Of a DNA stretch of 64,000 bases, positions 8,705 through 18,032 are shown one piece after another. This stretch comes from Mycobacterium sp. SMC-4 (lineage in GTDB: Bacteria > Actinomycetota > Actinomycetes > Mycobacteriales > Mycobacteriaceae), in the NCBI RefSeq assembly GCF_025263265.1, contig NZ_CP079869.1, positions 682,001 to 746,000 on the forward strand, in the 5' to 3' direction. The notes beneath the pieces were generated by a model that did not search any database, was not told where the DNA came from, and saw only the letters and a program-made list of their open reading frames with translations. Both the position numbers and the translations under genes were made by a program. Each line of letters begins with the position of its first letter. Within the stretch, counting starts at the first letter, position 1.

Positions 8705-8817
8705 TCAATTGCACGCCAGTATGTTTCGCGGTCACGTTTCCCATACGTGCAGCGGGCGTGCTAGCCTGGCCGAGGGTGCCTGTCGGCATCCATATCACAT
8801 GAGGAAGTTGAAATAGT

Positions 8818-9021
8818 ATGGCACAGGGAACTGTGAAGTGGTTCAACGGCGACAAGGGCTTCGGCTTCATCGCCCCCGATGGCGACGCGGGTGACGTTTT
8901 CGTTCACTACAGCGAGATCAGCGGAAACGGATACCGGTCGTTGGAGGAGAACCAGCGTGTCGAGTTCGAGATCGAACAAGGCAACAAGGGGCCGCAGGCC
9001 GTTCGAGTGACTGCCATCTAA
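8818..9021 (+). CDS. cspA: Cold-shock protein CspA-type
   Basis: This is a 67-aa single cold-shock domain. RNP1 (KGFGFI, residues ~14-19) and RNP2 (VFVHY, ~29-33) carry the aromatic residues that stack on single-stranded RNA or DNA, and [10 protein letters not shown] is the standard opening. Length and sequence match the mycobacterial CspA type that destabilises RNA structure. Untranslated sequence of more than 100 bases precedes it and a perfect terminator follows, so it is probably monocistronic. Confidence 0.97.
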   Translation: MAQGTVKWFNGDKGFGFIAPDGDAGDVFVHYSEISGNGYRSLEENQRVEFEIEQGNKGPQAVRVTAI

Positions 9022-9039
9022 GGCAGACCAAGACCTCAA

Positions 9040-9077
9040 TGTGGGCCGGTGAGTGATCTCACCGGCCCACATTTTTT
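9040..9077 (+). terminator. Strong intrinsic terminator of the cold-shock gene
   Basis: A perfect 14-bp stem (TGTGGGCCGGTGAG, 9040-9053, with its complement at 9058-9071) and a TGAT loop are followed by six T (9072-9077). It lies 18 bases after the cold-shock stop codon and is the clearest terminator in the window. Confidence 0.95.
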
Positions 9078-9259
9078 CGTGAAGTGGCATTCACGCGGGT
9101 TCTCTGCCTTTCACGCCGCCGAAGAAGATCTCGGCATCCCTCGCGGGACCATCGGAGTAGAGTTGGGGCATCGGCGGGTTTCGCACGCGGCATCCAAGTA
9201 GCTCGCGTCGTCGCTGATTCCATATTCGAGTCTTTGAAAAGACTTAGACGGGACCCCGA

Positions 9260-9703
9260 ATGGTGCGTACAACGATCACTTCCGACACCAGCACGCGTGA
9301 GGGCGGACCAGAGAACACTCCGCGGCTACGATTAAAGCGCAAGGCAGTTCGCACCGGCCAGGTCGACGGAGCCTGGTGGCCGCATAGCGACGATCTGGCC
9401 GGCGAACTTCCGGATCTCCTGGCTGTCCTGGCAGTTCGCATCGGTGCCGCCACCCGGGTGACGTACAACCTCGCCGAATGGGCTGTCCCAGCGCGCAAGG
9501 TCCGGATCGGCGGTGGCGTTGTTCGACTCGACGGCTATGTGCGCCAACCGTTCCACACCATCGGTATCACGGGATCCCGGGGTGATGAGATCCTACTGCT
9601 GGTCGTCCCGACGGGTAGCGATCCCGAGCATGCGCATTCCGCCATGATGACCGCTGCCACGCCAGAAGACGTTTCAGACGTAGGTACTCTCCTTGCTACT
9701 TAA
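9260..9703 (+). CDS. DUF5994-family protein (second copy)
   Basis: This 147-aa protein has GQVDGAWWPHSDDLAGELP at about residues 33-51, followed by VTYNLAEW and a Val/Leu-rich strand (EILLLVVPTGSDPEHAH). This is the DUF5994 pattern shared with the gene at 8219. ATG 9260 and the immediately following GTG are both usable starts, and no strong ribosome site is visible. It is separated from the first copy by the cold-shock gene, so the two look like diverged paralogues rather than a recent tandem duplication. Function is unknown. Confidence 0.85.
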   Translation: MVRTTITSDTSTREGGPENTPRLRLKRKAVRTGQVDGAWWPHSDDLAGELPDLLAVLAVRIGAATRVTYNLAEWAVPARKVRIGGGVVRLDGYVRQPFHTIGITGSRGDEILLLVVPTGSDPEHAHSAMMTAATPEDVSDVGTLLAT

Positions 9704-9732
9704 CCCATTGAGCTCACCGAAAGCGCTGTGCC

Positions 9733-9864
9733 TCAGCGCTTCTCGTCGCGCGCATCCGCGGCGCGGGCCTTGGCCGCTGATTTGGCATGCTTGTCCGCGC
9801 GCTTGGCCTTGACGGATTTCCCGGACTTCTTCGACATCGATTGTCGCGGTGACTTATCAGACAT
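9733..9864 (-). CDS. 43-aa lysine-rich small protein
   Basis: On the minus strand, ATG 9864 opens 43 codons reading MSDKSPRQSMSKKSGKSV, then KAKRADKHAKSAAKARAA, and ending DARDEKR. GAAGGG lies about six bases upstream. The product is very basic (K/R about a third), lacks hydrophobic segments and is probably disordered. Short Lys/Ala-rich proteins opening with MSDKSPRQ are, to my recollection, common in mycobacteria as uncharacterised proteins. Nucleic-acid binding is a guess. An apparent plus-strand frame over the same bases is a shadow. It is transcribed divergently from the glycosyltransferase gene. Confidence 0.7.
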   Translation of the reverse strand: MSDKSPRQSMSKKSGKSVKAKRADKHAKSAAKARAADARDEKR

Positions 9865-10060
9865 GACGGCCCTTCATCGTGGGGGCCTGGGGGGACCCGC
9901 TCAGATCGACAGTACCCTTCAGCACTCGTTCGAGGGGCTCTCTGCGGGGTGTAGCCTGGATAACGTTGGGGTCCTGGTCAGTCCGGAGTTTGACAATGGG
10001 CGTCGATCGAGCCACGGCTTGTGCCGGACGCGTCAACACAAGCCATCAGGCGGGAGTGTC

Positions 10061-11284
10061 TTGAACACCGTACCTACGTTTGAATCCATGCTGTCACCTG
10101 CTGTGGCCCAACGTATTCCGCAACAAGCGGTCAGCTTCGCAATCCTGGGTGCCTATCCACCTAGTCAGTGCGGCGCGGCGCGCTTCGCTGATCTGCTCTC
10201 GGATGCATTGGTTCTGCGCGGTTCTGATGTCGGCGTAGTGCGAGTTGCCGACTCAGCGTCGTCATCGCCGAACGCCAGGGTCATCGGCGAACTTGTCAAC
10301 GATTCCCGGCCCTCGCTGGCGGCGTGCGCAGAACTGCTCAATCAAAGTGATGTCGCACTGATCCAGCATCAGGACGGAATCTACGGTGGCGTGCACGGTG
10401 CGGACCTTCTCGAGGTCATCGCCACACTCGAGGTGCCGTCGGTGGTCGTCCTGCACACGGTCCTGAAAGCCCCCGAACCACATCAGCGGTGGGTGCTCGA
10501 GCGGATAGCCGCCACCGCCGACCGGATCGTGGTGATGTCCGAGGCAGCCAGGGAGCGACTATGTCGAGACTATGCGGTCGAGAGAACGAAGGTCACCACG
10601 ATTTCCTACGGGGGTACCGTGCCGGCCGGCCCCAGGCTCAAACGCGGGAGCAGGCCGGTGCTGTTGACGTGGGGGTTTCTCAGGCCCGGTAAAGGCGTGG
10701 AACGAGTGATCGATGCGATGAGTTCGCTGCGTGACGTGCCAGGCTGGCCACGGTACATGGTGGTGGGCCCGACACACCCCGTGACATTGTCCACCGATGG
10801 TGAGACTTACCGGGATGCGCGTATCGCACAGGCCCAGCGCGCCGGCGTGGCCGACTCGGTGGATTTCGATGACCGGTCATATTGCCGGTCGGCTTTGACA
10901 ACGTTGATCCAATCGGCCTCTGCGGTGGTGCTCCCGTACGACTCGACGGACCAGGACACCTCCGCCATCCTCGTCGACGCACTGGTCAGCGGTAGGCCGG
11001 TCGTGGCCACCGCTTTCCCCCACGCGGTCGAGTTGCTGCAGGGTGGGGCTGGAATCGTGGTCGACCATGATGACCCCGACGCGATGGCCTCGGCGCTGCG
11101 CCGGGTGCTTACCAAGCCACGATTGGCCGGTGCGATGGCTGCCGAGGCCCGACGCCTGGCGCCGACTATGGCCTGGTCGGCGGTGGCCGACAGCTACGTG
11201 CAGTTGGGACGTCGGGTGCTCGCCGAGCGGCGTGCCCGCCTACAGCGTTCCTCCAGCCTGGAAGCGCCCGCGATCCCAGATTGA
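10061..11284 (+). CDS. GT4-family glycosyltransferase
   Basis: This protein of about 407 aa has a GT-B fold. The N-terminal half carries AILGAYPPSQCGAARF, the acceptor-side glycine motif. The C-terminal half carries LLTWGFLRPGKGVERVIDAM and VVLPYDSTDQDTSAI followed by GRPVVATAFPHAVELL, the nucleotide-sugar site of GT4 enzymes, with the EX7E-type acid region partly altered. No signal peptide is seen, so it should be cytoplasmic or membrane-associated. TTG 10061 is chosen because GGGAG lies just upstream and the small divergent gene occupies the region before 9865; ATG 10088 is an alternative. The sugar donor and acceptor are unknown. Confidence 0.82.
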   Translation: MNTVPTFESMLSPAVAQRIPQQAVSFAILGAYPPSQCGAARFADLLSDALVLRGSDVGVVRVADSASSSPNARVIGELVNDSRPSLAACAELLNQSDVALIQHQDGIYGGVHGADLLEVIATLEVPSVVVLHTVLKAPEPHQRWVLERIAATADRIVVMSEAARERLCRDYAVERTKVTTISYGGTVPAGPRLKRGSRPVLLTWGFLRPGKGVERVIDAMSSLRDVPGWPRYMVVGPTHPVTLSTDGETYRDARIAQAQRAGVADSVDFDDRSYCRSALTTLIQSASAVVLPYDSTDQDTSAILVDALVSGRPVVATAFPHAVELLQGGAGIVVDHDDPDAMASALRRVLTKPRLAGAMAAEARRLAPTMAWSAVADSYVQLGRRVLAERRARLQRSSSLEAPAIPD

Positions 11285-11425
11285 CCCTTGTCACGAGCGT
11301 CATTACGCTGGACAGCACGCCGACGAACTAGCGCGGTCTCTCGATTTTGGCTGGTGGTCCGCTTCCGTATCCGGTTCTCACCGTGAGCCCAGATCTGCCA
11401 TCCGGACACATCGACAGGGAAACCT

Positions 11426-12553
11426 TTGGCCATCGCCGACATCGCCGCATATGCCCATCTGACCGACGAGGATATCGAGTCGTTGGGCTACGAACTCGAC
11501 GCCATCCGGCACGACATCGAGGTATCGCTGGGAGCGCGCGACGCGACCTACATACGGCGCACGATCGCGTTCCAACGCAGCCTCGACCTGGCCGCGAGGC
11601 TGCTCCTCAGCGTCAGTCGGTCACGGGCCGGATGGCTGGTGGGCACTGCGGCACTGGCGTTCGCAAAAAGCGTCGAGAACATGGAGATCGGTCACAACGT
11701 CAGCCACGGACAGTGGGATTGGATGAACGATCCCGAGATCCACTCGAGCACCTGGGAGTGGGACATGGTGGCAGTGTCGGCGCAATGGCGCTACTCCCAC
11801 AACTACCGACACCACGTGTTCAACAACATCGTCGGCGTCGACGATGACCTTGGTTTCGGCGTGATGCGGGTGACCCGCGACGAACAGTGGAAGCTCGAGC
11901 ACCTGATCCAGCCGATACGCAACATGCTGCTGGCGGTGATCTTCGAGTGGGGTATCGCGCTGCACGGTGTGCACTCCGAACGCGACCGAGCAGCCGGAGA
12001 TGTCGAACGTGTCTCTCTTTCTCGGAGAACCCTGGGGCGCAAGATCGTCCGGCAGGTTGCCAAAGATTACGCGTTGTGGCCGGCGCTCAGTGGAAGGCGT
12101 TGGCGCAGAACGCTGGCCGCCAACGGCATCGCAAATCTCGCGCGGAACCTGTGGGCCTACGTGGTGATCTTCTGCGGGCACTTCCCCGATGGCGCCGAGA
12201 AGTTCAGCCCCGACGTGCTGGTCAACGAGACGAGGGGGGAGTGGTACCTCCGGCAGATTCTCGGCACTGCGAACTTCAAAGCCGGTCGCCTGCTAGCCTT
12301 TTCGAGCGGCAATCTCTGTTATCAGATCGAGCACCACTGTTTTCCCGAGTTGCCGAGTAATCGGTACGCCCAGATCGCGGTTCGGGTCCGAGAAGTGTGT
12401 GAGAAGTACGGACTGCCCTACACCACTGGCTCACTGCCCTACCAGTACCTGCTGACGTTGCGCACCATTCACAAACTCGCGCTGCCTGACACACTGCTCA
12501 TCGCAACAAGTGACGATGCTCCAGAGACGGCCTCGGAAAAGAAGTTCCGGTGA
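11426..12553 (+). CDS. DesA3-like membrane fatty-acid desaturase
   Basis: This 375-aa di-iron desaturase has three histidine boxes: HNVSHGQWDW (~91-100), HNYRHH (~127-132) and QIEHHCFPELP (~299-309). The last is the linoleoyl/acyl-CoA desaturase signature. MAIADIAAYAHLTDEDIESL matches the opening of mycobacterial DesA3-type enzymes, which fixes the TTG start at 11426 (AGGGA five bases upstream). The reaction is oxygen-dependent insertion of a cis double bond into a long-chain acyl-CoA at the membrane, with electrons from an oxidoreductase partner that is not encoded next door. The neighbouring GAF-ANTAR regulators could control it, but nothing in the sequence shows this. Confidence 0.9.
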   Translation: MAIADIAAYAHLTDEDIESLGYELDAIRHDIEVSLGARDATYIRRTIAFQRSLDLAARLLLSVSRSRAGWLVGTAALAFAKSVENMEIGHNVSHGQWDWMNDPEIHSSTWEWDMVAVSAQWRYSHNYRHHVFNNIVGVDDDLGFGVMRVTRDEQWKLEHLIQPIRNMLLAVIFEWGIALHGVHSERDRAAGDVERVSLSRRTLGRKIVRQVAKDYALWPALSGRRWRRTLAANGIANLARNLWAYVVIFCGHFPDGAEKFSPDVLVNETRGEWYLRQILGTANFKAGRLLAFSSGNLCYQIEHHCFPELPSNRYAQIAVRVREVCEKYGLPYTTGSLPYQYLLTLRTIHKLALPDTLLIATSDDAPETASEKKFR

Positions 12554-12593
12554 CCAGGTGCTCCGCGGCGCCCTCGACGAAGGCGCGTGGTAG

Positions 12594-13343
12594 GTGGAGT
12601 TTTCCGTCCTTGGCGCGTCGCAGGTCGACACGATGATCCTCGTCCACGAGAAGCTCTCCGCCGCAATCGAGGGCCGACACGGAGCTGATGCGGCCGATCG
12701 GTTGTGCGAGGCCTGTGTGACGCTGTTCAAGATCGATGCGGCGGCCATCTCGTTGGTTTTCGACGGCGCCAACACCGGTACCCTCGGACGCAGTGACGCA
12801 CAGGCAGCGACCTATGACGAATTGCAATTCGTTGTCGGCGAGGGCCCGTGCCTGGAGACGGTCGCTCAACGCGCCCCGGTCCTGGTGGCCGACCTTGCCG
12901 ACCCCCTCGAACAACGCTGGCCCCTCTACGGGCCCGCCATGATCCAGCTCCATATCCGCGGGGTGCACGCCATGCCCATCGTCGTCGCCGGAGAGTACAT
13001 CGGCGCACTCGACCTCTTCCGCGTACGCCCCGGCGCGCTCTCCGACGAGCAGCTGATCGGCGCGGCCATCGCTGCCGAACTCGCCGGCATCCCCCTGCTT
13101 GACCTGCTCGACACCGACCTGCGCGCCGCGGCCAGCGACCCCAACAGCACGGCGTGGGTCGAACTGAACGCGCTGTCACGTGCGGAGGTCAGCCAGGCTA
13201 CCGGGATGCTCGTCGCGCAGCTGTCCATCGAGCCCACCGAAGCCCTCCTGCGGCTGCGCGCCCACGCCTACGCGACCGGCCGCGGGGCCAGCGACGTCGC
13301 GCGCGACATCCTCAACCGCCGGCTACACCTGGAGGCCGAGTGA
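12594..13343 (+). CDS. GAF-ANTAR RNA-binding regulator (1 of 3)
   Basis: This 249-aa protein has an N-terminal GAF sensor domain (~15-165, with DELQFVVGEGPCLETV) and a C-terminal ANTAR domain (~185-240). ANTAR proteins bind paired hairpins in nascent RNA and prevent termination. The ANTAR part includes EVSQATGMLVAQLSI and the Ala-rich helix that follows. The GTG start at 12594 is tentative; ATG 12633 is an alternative. There is no upstream kinase, so a small molecule or redox signal to the GAF domain is the more likely input. It is followed after 34 bases by a second GAF-ANTAR gene, probably in one operon. Confidence 0.9.
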   Translation: MEFSVLGASQVDTMILVHEKLSAAIEGRHGADAADRLCEACVTLFKIDAAAISLVFDGANTGTLGRSDAQAATYDELQFVVGEGPCLETVAQRAPVLVADLADPLEQRWPLYGPAMIQLHIRGVHAMPIVVAGEYIGALDLFRVRPGALSDEQLIGAAIAAELAGIPLLDLLDTDLRAAASDPNSTAWVELNALSRAEVSQATGMLVAQLSIEPTEALLRLRAHAYATGRGASDVARDILNRRLHLEAE

Positions 13344-13377
13344 CCAATTCAAGGAAGGCTCCGGGAAGGAGAGCACC

Positions 13378-14136
13378 ATGACTGTCGATCCGTCCGAGGC
13401 GCGGGTGTTGGACACCGTCATCGAATTGGTTGACCATCTTCTCGCTGATTTCGACGTGGTGGATCTGCTGACCGAGCTCACCGAGCGCTGCGCACAGTTG
13501 CTCGACGTAGACGCAGCCGGTTTTCTCCTGGGCGACCCCTTCGGCAAACTCCACCTGATCGCGGCGACCACCGAGGCGGCTCGGGAGCTCGAGCTTTTTC
13601 AGCTCCAGTCCGACGAAGGGCCGTGTCTGGACTGTTACGCCTCCGGTGAGCCGGTCTCGGTGGCCGACCTGGAGCTCGCTGCCGCGCGCTGGCCGAAGTT
13701 CGTGCCCGCCGCCCGTTCAGGGGGGTTCGTGTCGGTGTACGCGGTGCCGATGCGCGCGGCCGGTAGTGCCCTGGGTGCGCTCGGCCTGTTCGGTACGGCC
13801 ACCGGGGAGCTCACCGACGCTGACCGTCTTGCGGCCCAGACCCTCTCCCGCATCGCCTGCGTCGCGATCCTGCAGGAACGGGCACCCACGCCGTCCACCG
13901 TGGTTCCTCAGCTGCGGGCAGCGCTGGGCAACCGCGTCGTCGTCGAGCAGGCGAAGGGGCTGCTGCGCCACATTCTCGATGTGTCAGTGGAGGAAGCGTT
14001 CGCAATACTGCGCTCGTACTGTCGCGCACACGGAGAACACTTGAGTGAATTCGCGCGAAGGTTGATGACCGACCGGTTGGCTCGGCCGGGACTGGTCGCC
14101 TCGATCACCGAGTTCGCGCAGTCGTCGGCACGTTAG
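13378..14136 (+). CDS. GAF-ANTAR RNA-binding regulator (2 of 3)
   Basis: This 252-aa protein starts at ATG 13378 with AAGGAG seven bases upstream. The GAF domain (~25-165) has the same SDEGPCLDCYASGEPVSV block as its neighbours. The ANTAR domain (~180-235) contains VVVEQAKGLLRHILDVSVEE and an aromatic-containing terminal helix. Domain order and length match typical mycobacterial GAF-ANTAR proteins. It lies in tandem with the gene at 12594, and its TAG stop overlaps the TAA stop of the convergent third copy, so the three genes are packed end to end. Confidence 0.92.
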   Translation: MTVDPSEARVLDTVIELVDHLLADFDVVDLLTELTERCAQLLDVDAAGFLLGDPFGKLHLIAATTEAARELELFQLQSDEGPCLDCYASGEPVSVADLELAAARWPKFVPAARSGGFVSVYAVPMRAAGSALGALGLFGTATGELTDADRLAAQTLSRIACVAILQERAPTPSTVVPQLRAALGNRVVVEQAKGLLRHILDVSVEEAFAILRSYCRAHGEHLSEFARRLMTDRLARPGLVASITEFAQSSAR

Positions 14137-14915
14137 GGCCGGTGGCGCGCTCGTGCACGTCGCACCGCCTCGTCCACCAGTCGTTCGGCGATCGCGGTGA
14201 GCTTGACGTTGTCGGACTGGCTGAGTTGTCTGAGCCGTTTGAAGGCTTCCTCGGCGTCGACTCCGGTCCGGGCCCGAATGATGCCGATCGCCTGATCGAT
14301 CACCGCACGACTGGTGAGGGCGTGCTGCAGGCCCTCGGTGCGATCCCGCGCGTTGGCCAGGAGCTGCGCGTTGTACACCGACACCGCGGCCGTCGCGGCG
14401 AACCGCGACCCCAACGCGACCGCGTGCTCGCCGAAAGCGTCACGGGTGTTGATCGCCCCGATGACCTGGCCGTCGACGACAAGAGGTAGTGCCAGCACCG
14501 AGTGCACTGACATCCGGGCGGCCCGACCACCGAAGTGCGGCCACCGGCTGTCGCTACCCAGCGATCCGCTGACCGTGGCGCGACGGGACTGCATGCAGGT
14601 GATACAGGGCCCCTCGTGGAGTTCGTCGAACTGGGCCCGTTCGATCACTGATACAAAATCCGCTGTGGCAGAATGGATCTCGATTGCATCGTGCTGAAAA
14701 CGGGCCATCGAGATCCCTACACCGTCGGTGGCGGGGATGGCGTGCGCGGCGAACCCTGCCACCAAAGCGAGCAGGTCGTCCACCGGGCGTGCCCCCGCCA
14801 CGATGCCCGTGACGCCTGCCAGGCCGGCCTGCAGGTCGATTTCGTCGGCCTCACATCGTGCGGCCGACAGCTCCTCGTGCGGCTTCCGCCCGGTCTGTGC
14901 GTCGAAGTCAGCCAT
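14133..14915 (-). CDS. GAF-ANTAR RNA-binding regulator (3 of 3)
   Basis: This protein of about 260 aa has a GAF domain at ~40-185 (LHEGPCITCMQSRRATVSGS) and an ANTAR domain at ~195-250 (AVIDQAIGIIRARTGVDAEE, then AFKRLRQLSQSDNVKL). ATG 14915 is preferred; a TTG at 14942 would add nine residues. It is convergent with copy 2, and the stop codons overlap in the four bases TTAG at 14133-14136. A perfect hairpin lies just upstream (14923-14941), between this gene and the fadD-like gene on the same strand. Confidence 0.9.
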   Translation of the reverse strand: MADFDAQTGRKPHEELSAARCEADEIDLQAGLAGVTGIVAGARPVDDLLALVAGFAAHAIPATDGVGISMARFQHDAIEIHSATADFVSVIERAQFDELHEGPCITCMQSRRATVSGSLGSDSRWPHFGGRAARMSVHSVLALPLVVDGQVIGAINTRDAFGEHAVALGSRFAATAAVSVYNAQLLANARDRTEGLQHALTSRAVIDQAIGIIRARTGVDAEEAFKRLRQLSQSDNVKLTAIAERLVDEAVRRARARHRP

Positions 14916-14922
14916 CCTGAGC

Positions 14923-14941
14923 TGAGACGGTACTCGTCTCA
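14923..14941 (-). other. Hairpin between fadD-like and ANTAR genes
   Basis: TGAGACG and CGTCTCA form a perfect 7-bp inverted repeat around a 5-base loop, with one further G-U pair possible. It sits 16 bases after the stop of the fadD-like gene and 8 bases before the ANTAR gene ATG. It could end fadD transcription or act in the leader. It lacks a T tract and does not have the six-base loop described for ANTAR target hairpins. Confidence 0.45.
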
Positions 14942-14957
14942 AGCCCTGATCTGCAGG

Positions 14958-16592
14958 TCAGTTCACCAGCGACAGTGCGTGTGCGCGGCGCAGCTTGCCC
15001 GAGGGTGTCTTCGGGATGATGCCCGGCGCGAGCACGACCACGTTGCGCGGGCGGACGTCGACCTCGGCGAAAACCTCGTGGGCAACCTGTCGCTCCACTC
15101 GGCGGACCTCGGCGGCATCGTCGAAGTTCTTGCACTCGACCGCCACGGCGAAGGATTCCCGCGACCGGCCTGCGTCCAACCGGACCGCAACCGCACAGCC
15201 GGGGCGCACCCCATGCACGCGACCGGCCGCCCGCTCGATGTCGGTGGGGTAGATGTTGCGCCCGGCCATGATGATCACGTCTTTGAGGCGGCCGCACACC
15301 ACGATCTCACCGGTTTCGGTGAGATAACCGATGTCGCCGGTGTCGTACCAGCCTCGTTCGTCCTGAGCGGGGATGAACCCGGCAACGGTGGTGTACCCGC
15401 TGGTGACGGAGGCGCCACGGACTTCGATGACGCCGACGCCGCGCGCGGTGAGCTCGGAGCCGTCCTCGGCCACGACGCGGAGTTCGAGCCCGCCCAACGG
15501 ACGGCCCAGCGACACCAGCCGGCGGGTGTGGCCTCTGGTGGCAGGTACCGCGCGGTGCAGGACGGCAAGCAGATCCGCGTCCACTTCATCGACGACCATC
15601 CCGCCGCCACACGCGGAGAACGACACCGCGACCGTGGTTTCGGCCATGCCGTAGGCGGGGATGACCGCTTCCGGGTTGAGACCGAAAGGGGCTCCGGCGC
15701 TACAGAGGTCCTCGACATCGAGTGGGTCGACCTGTTCGGCGCCCGACAGCGCCCACCGCAGCGAGGACAGGTCGAAGTCGCCGGGAGTGGCCTGGCGACG
15801 CAACCGACTGGCAAGCAGGTTGTAGGCGAAGTTCGGGGCCGCTGTCATGGTGCCCTTGTACTTGTCAATCAGCTTGGGCCACAGGAGAATATCGCTCAGG
15901 AAGTCCATCGGCGTGATCTTGACCAGTTCCGCGCCGAAGTACATCGGCACGGTGAGATAACCGGTCATCCCCATGTCGTGGAAGCACGGTAACCAGCTGA
16001 CGATCACGTCACGGTCGATGTCGAAATGGCATCCCTGGGTCATGGCGTCGGCATTGGCGACGATGTTGGCGTGCGAGATCTGCACGGCCTTGGGGGATCC
16101 ACTGGAACTACTGGTCAATTGCATCAGCGCAATGTCGTCGTCACTGGTGTCGAGGGGCTCGACGGGGGTGCCGGCGAGGAGGTCTTCGATGGTCAACACG
16201 GACATTCCCATGCCGCTGAGTACAGGGCCGGCTGCCATGAAGGGGTCGGAAATCACCACGGCTGCGGCGTCGATCATGCGGATCACCGCGGTGGTTTCCT
16301 CGGCCCAGCGCACCATGTCGGTGCGCGGGGTGGGTTGGTGCACCATGGTCAGACTGGCACCGCGCATCCAGATGCCCTGGGCGGTCGGGGCGATCTCAAC
16401 AGGTGCTCCAGCCAGCACGGCGACGGCGTCACCGGGGCCGATACCGAAGGCAGCCAGCCCGCCGGCCACCCGCCGGGCCCGGTCGTGGACCTCGGCCCAG
16501 GACTGCCGGACGGGGGCGTGTGGCTCGCCGGTGTTGAGCCCCTTGGTGCTGATTCGGGCGTTGGCGTACATGGTGTCGGTAAAGCTGCTCAA
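14958..16592 (-). CDS. Fatty-acyl-AMP ligase / acyl-CoA synthetase (FadD-like)
   Basis: This 544-aa adenylate-forming enzyme has the P-loop-like A3 motif [16 protein letters not shown] (~161-176), [18 protein letters not shown] (A5, ~315), YDTGDIGYL (A7), [20 protein letters not shown] (A8) and [10 protein letters not shown] with the catalytic lysine (A10). The A8 form resembles mycobacterial FadD acyl-AMP ligases that feed polyketide or lipopeptide synthases. No PKS or NRPS gene is present nearby to confirm that use, so ordinary acyl-CoA synthesis is possible. It starts at ATG 16592. The GAF-ANTAR gene follows on the same strand after a 42-base gap containing a hairpin. Confidence 0.88.
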   Translation of the reverse strand: MSSFTDTMYANARISTKGLNTGEPHAPVRQSWAEVHDRARRVAGGLAAFGIGPGDAVAVLAGAPVEIAPTAQGIWMRGASLTMVHQPTPRTDMVRWAEETTAVIRMIDAAAVVISDPFMAAGPVLSGMGMSVLTIEDLLAGTPVEPLDTSDDDIALMQLTSSSSGSPKAVQISHANIVANADAMTQGCHFDIDRDVIVSWLPCFHDMGMTGYLTVPMYFGAELVKITPMDFLSDILLWPKLIDKYKGTMTAAPNFAYNLLASRLRRQATPGDFDLSSLRWALSGAEQVDPLDVEDLCSAGAPFGLNPEAVIPAYGMAETTVAVSFSACGGGMVVDEVDADLLAVLHRAVPATRGHTRRLVSLGRPLGGLELRVVAEDGSELTARGVGVIEVRGASVTSGYTTVAGFIPAQDERGWYDTGDIGYLTETGEIVVCGRLKDVIIMAGRNIYPTDIERAAGRVHGVRPGCAVAVRLDAGRSRESFAVAVECKNFDDAAEVRRVERQVAHEVFAEVDVRPRNVVVLAPGIIPKTPSGKLRRAHALSLVN

Positions 16593-16985
16593 GACGGGCC
16601 CCTCTGGACGTGGCGCATTGACGCGCGTGTGGTCTGCGGTAGCCGCTGGAGTTCGACTGTCGGCGCTAATAGCCCAGCTGGACCCCGGTCCGATCGAGCG
16701 GGGGAGTTTTCAGACGTCCTGATCGTACGGGCAAGCAGCGTCAGCGTCTGCCATGCGCGCCGCGTCTGCGCTGATCTCGACACCAGACCCCCCGGGGACC
16801 GCTTGCACACCTGTCAAGTCGGCTGACGCTCACCGGCGGGGATCAGATCGCCGCCGCGACGTTTCCGGAAGGCTGGAAATTCAACCTGGCTTCAGGGTAG
16901 CGCCTTGTGACACATCGGTGGACTCAACCCGACTGCGACGCCGGCGTGGCGTCGTAGTTGCGCCGGGTTGCCACCTTCTCGCTGC
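16593..16985 (-). other. Intergenic region upstream of the fadD-like gene
   Basis: About 390 bases separate the TerC stop from the fadD-like start. The space should hold the fadD promoter and the end of the terC transcript. I see no RNA gene, no clear hairpin and no frame with recognisable protein features on either strand. Confidence 0.5.
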
Positions 16986-17996
16986 TCAGGGAGCGCTGTC
17001 GCGCTGCCTCTCGGACTTGGTGGCGCGCAGCGATCCGGGGTGCGCCTTGGCGGTCGGGTCGCGCCGCGTCTTGATCAGGCTGGCCACGGTGACGATGGTC
17101 AAAATCACCACGATCACCACCAGGCTCACGTAGGTGTCGATCTCGGGGATGTCCGGATTGATGTCGACGTGCGCCCAATGCAGCACCAGCTTGACCCCGA
17201 TGAACACCAGGATGATCGACAGCCCCGTCGACAGGTACACCAGCCGGTCCAGCAGACCCTTGACCAAGAAGAACAGCGCCCGTAGCCCGAGTAGCGCGAA
17301 CGCGTTGGCCGCGAAGACGATGTAGGGCTCGCGGGTGATGCCGAACACCGCGGGGATGGAGTCCAACGCAAAAAGCAGGTCGACGCTGCCGATCGCGATC
17401 AGCACCGCCAGCAGCGGGGTGGCCACCCTTCGCCCGTTGGCGCGGGTGAACAGCCTTCCGCCGTCGTACTCGTTGCTGATCGGGATGAACCGCCGGGTCG
17501 CCCTGATCATGATGTTGCTCTCGATGTCGGGGTCCTGGTCGCGGTGTCGGAAAAGCTGGATGCCGGTCCAGATCAGCAGGATGCCGAACAGCAGGAACAT
17601 GAACGAGAACAGCGCGATCAGCGTCGCACCCAGCGCGATGAAGATCGCCCGCATGATCAGCGCCAGGATGATGCCGAAGGTCAGCACTTTGTGCTGATGC
17701 TCCTCGGGCACTGCGAAGGTCGCGATGATGATCACGAAGACGAACAGGTTGTCGACCGACAAACTCTTCTCGACGATGTAGCCGGCGAAGTACTCGGTGC
17801 CCGCGGTGCTGCCGTAGGCCCACATGAACCACAGACCGAATCCGATGGCGACCGCGATGTAGAACACCGACCACGCTGTCGCCTCCCGGAACCCGACCTT
17901 GTGCGGGCGCATTGCCGCGAGTATCAGGTCGACCGCCAGCAGGCCGACGATGACACCGACGGTGACGACCCAGGTCAGCAGGCTGATGTCGAGCAT
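16986..17996 (-). CDS. TerC/Alx-family integral membrane protein
   Basis: This 336-aa protein has about nine membrane segments. The two conserved acidic motifs of TerC proteins are present: SVDNLFVFVII (~84-94) and LLFALDSIPAVFGIT (~214-228). TerC/Alx/MeeF proteins are linked to tellurite resistance and manganese export, and metal loading of exported proteins has been proposed. Here it ends in a basic cytoplasmic tail. It starts at ATG 17996 and lies 36 bases after the ThDP-enzyme gene, so the two may share a transcript. No manganese riboswitch can fit in that gap. Confidence 0.93.
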   Translation of the reverse strand: MLDISLLTWVVTVGVIVGLLAVDLILAAMRPHKVGFREATAWSVFYIAVAIGFGLWFMWAYGSTAGTEYFAGYIVEKSLSVDNLFVFVIIIATFAVPEEHQHKVLTFGIILALIMRAIFIALGATLIALFSFMFLLFGILLIWTGIQLFRHRDQDPDIESNIMIRATRRFIPISNEYDGGRLFTRANGRRVATPLLAVLIAIGSVDLLFALDSIPAVFGITREPYIVFAANAFALLGLRALFFLVKGLLDRLVYLSTGLSIILVFIGVKLVLHWAHVDINPDIPEIDTYVSLVVIVVILTIVTVASLIKTRRDPTAKAHPGSLRATKSERQRDSAP

Positions 17997-18032
17997 TCTC
18001 TATTTGTACAGCAGCGCGGGAGGACCGGATCC

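Noticed and set aside
9728..10060. N-terminal extension of the glycosyltransferase by 111 codons
   Set aside because: The extension has no family similarity, overlaps the small minus-strand gene, and the GT-B fold starts after 10061.
14923..14941. Hairpin as a bona fide ANTAR target
   Set aside because: The loop has five bases and the characteristic paired hexaloop hairpins are not seen; it is kept only as an unexplained hairpin.
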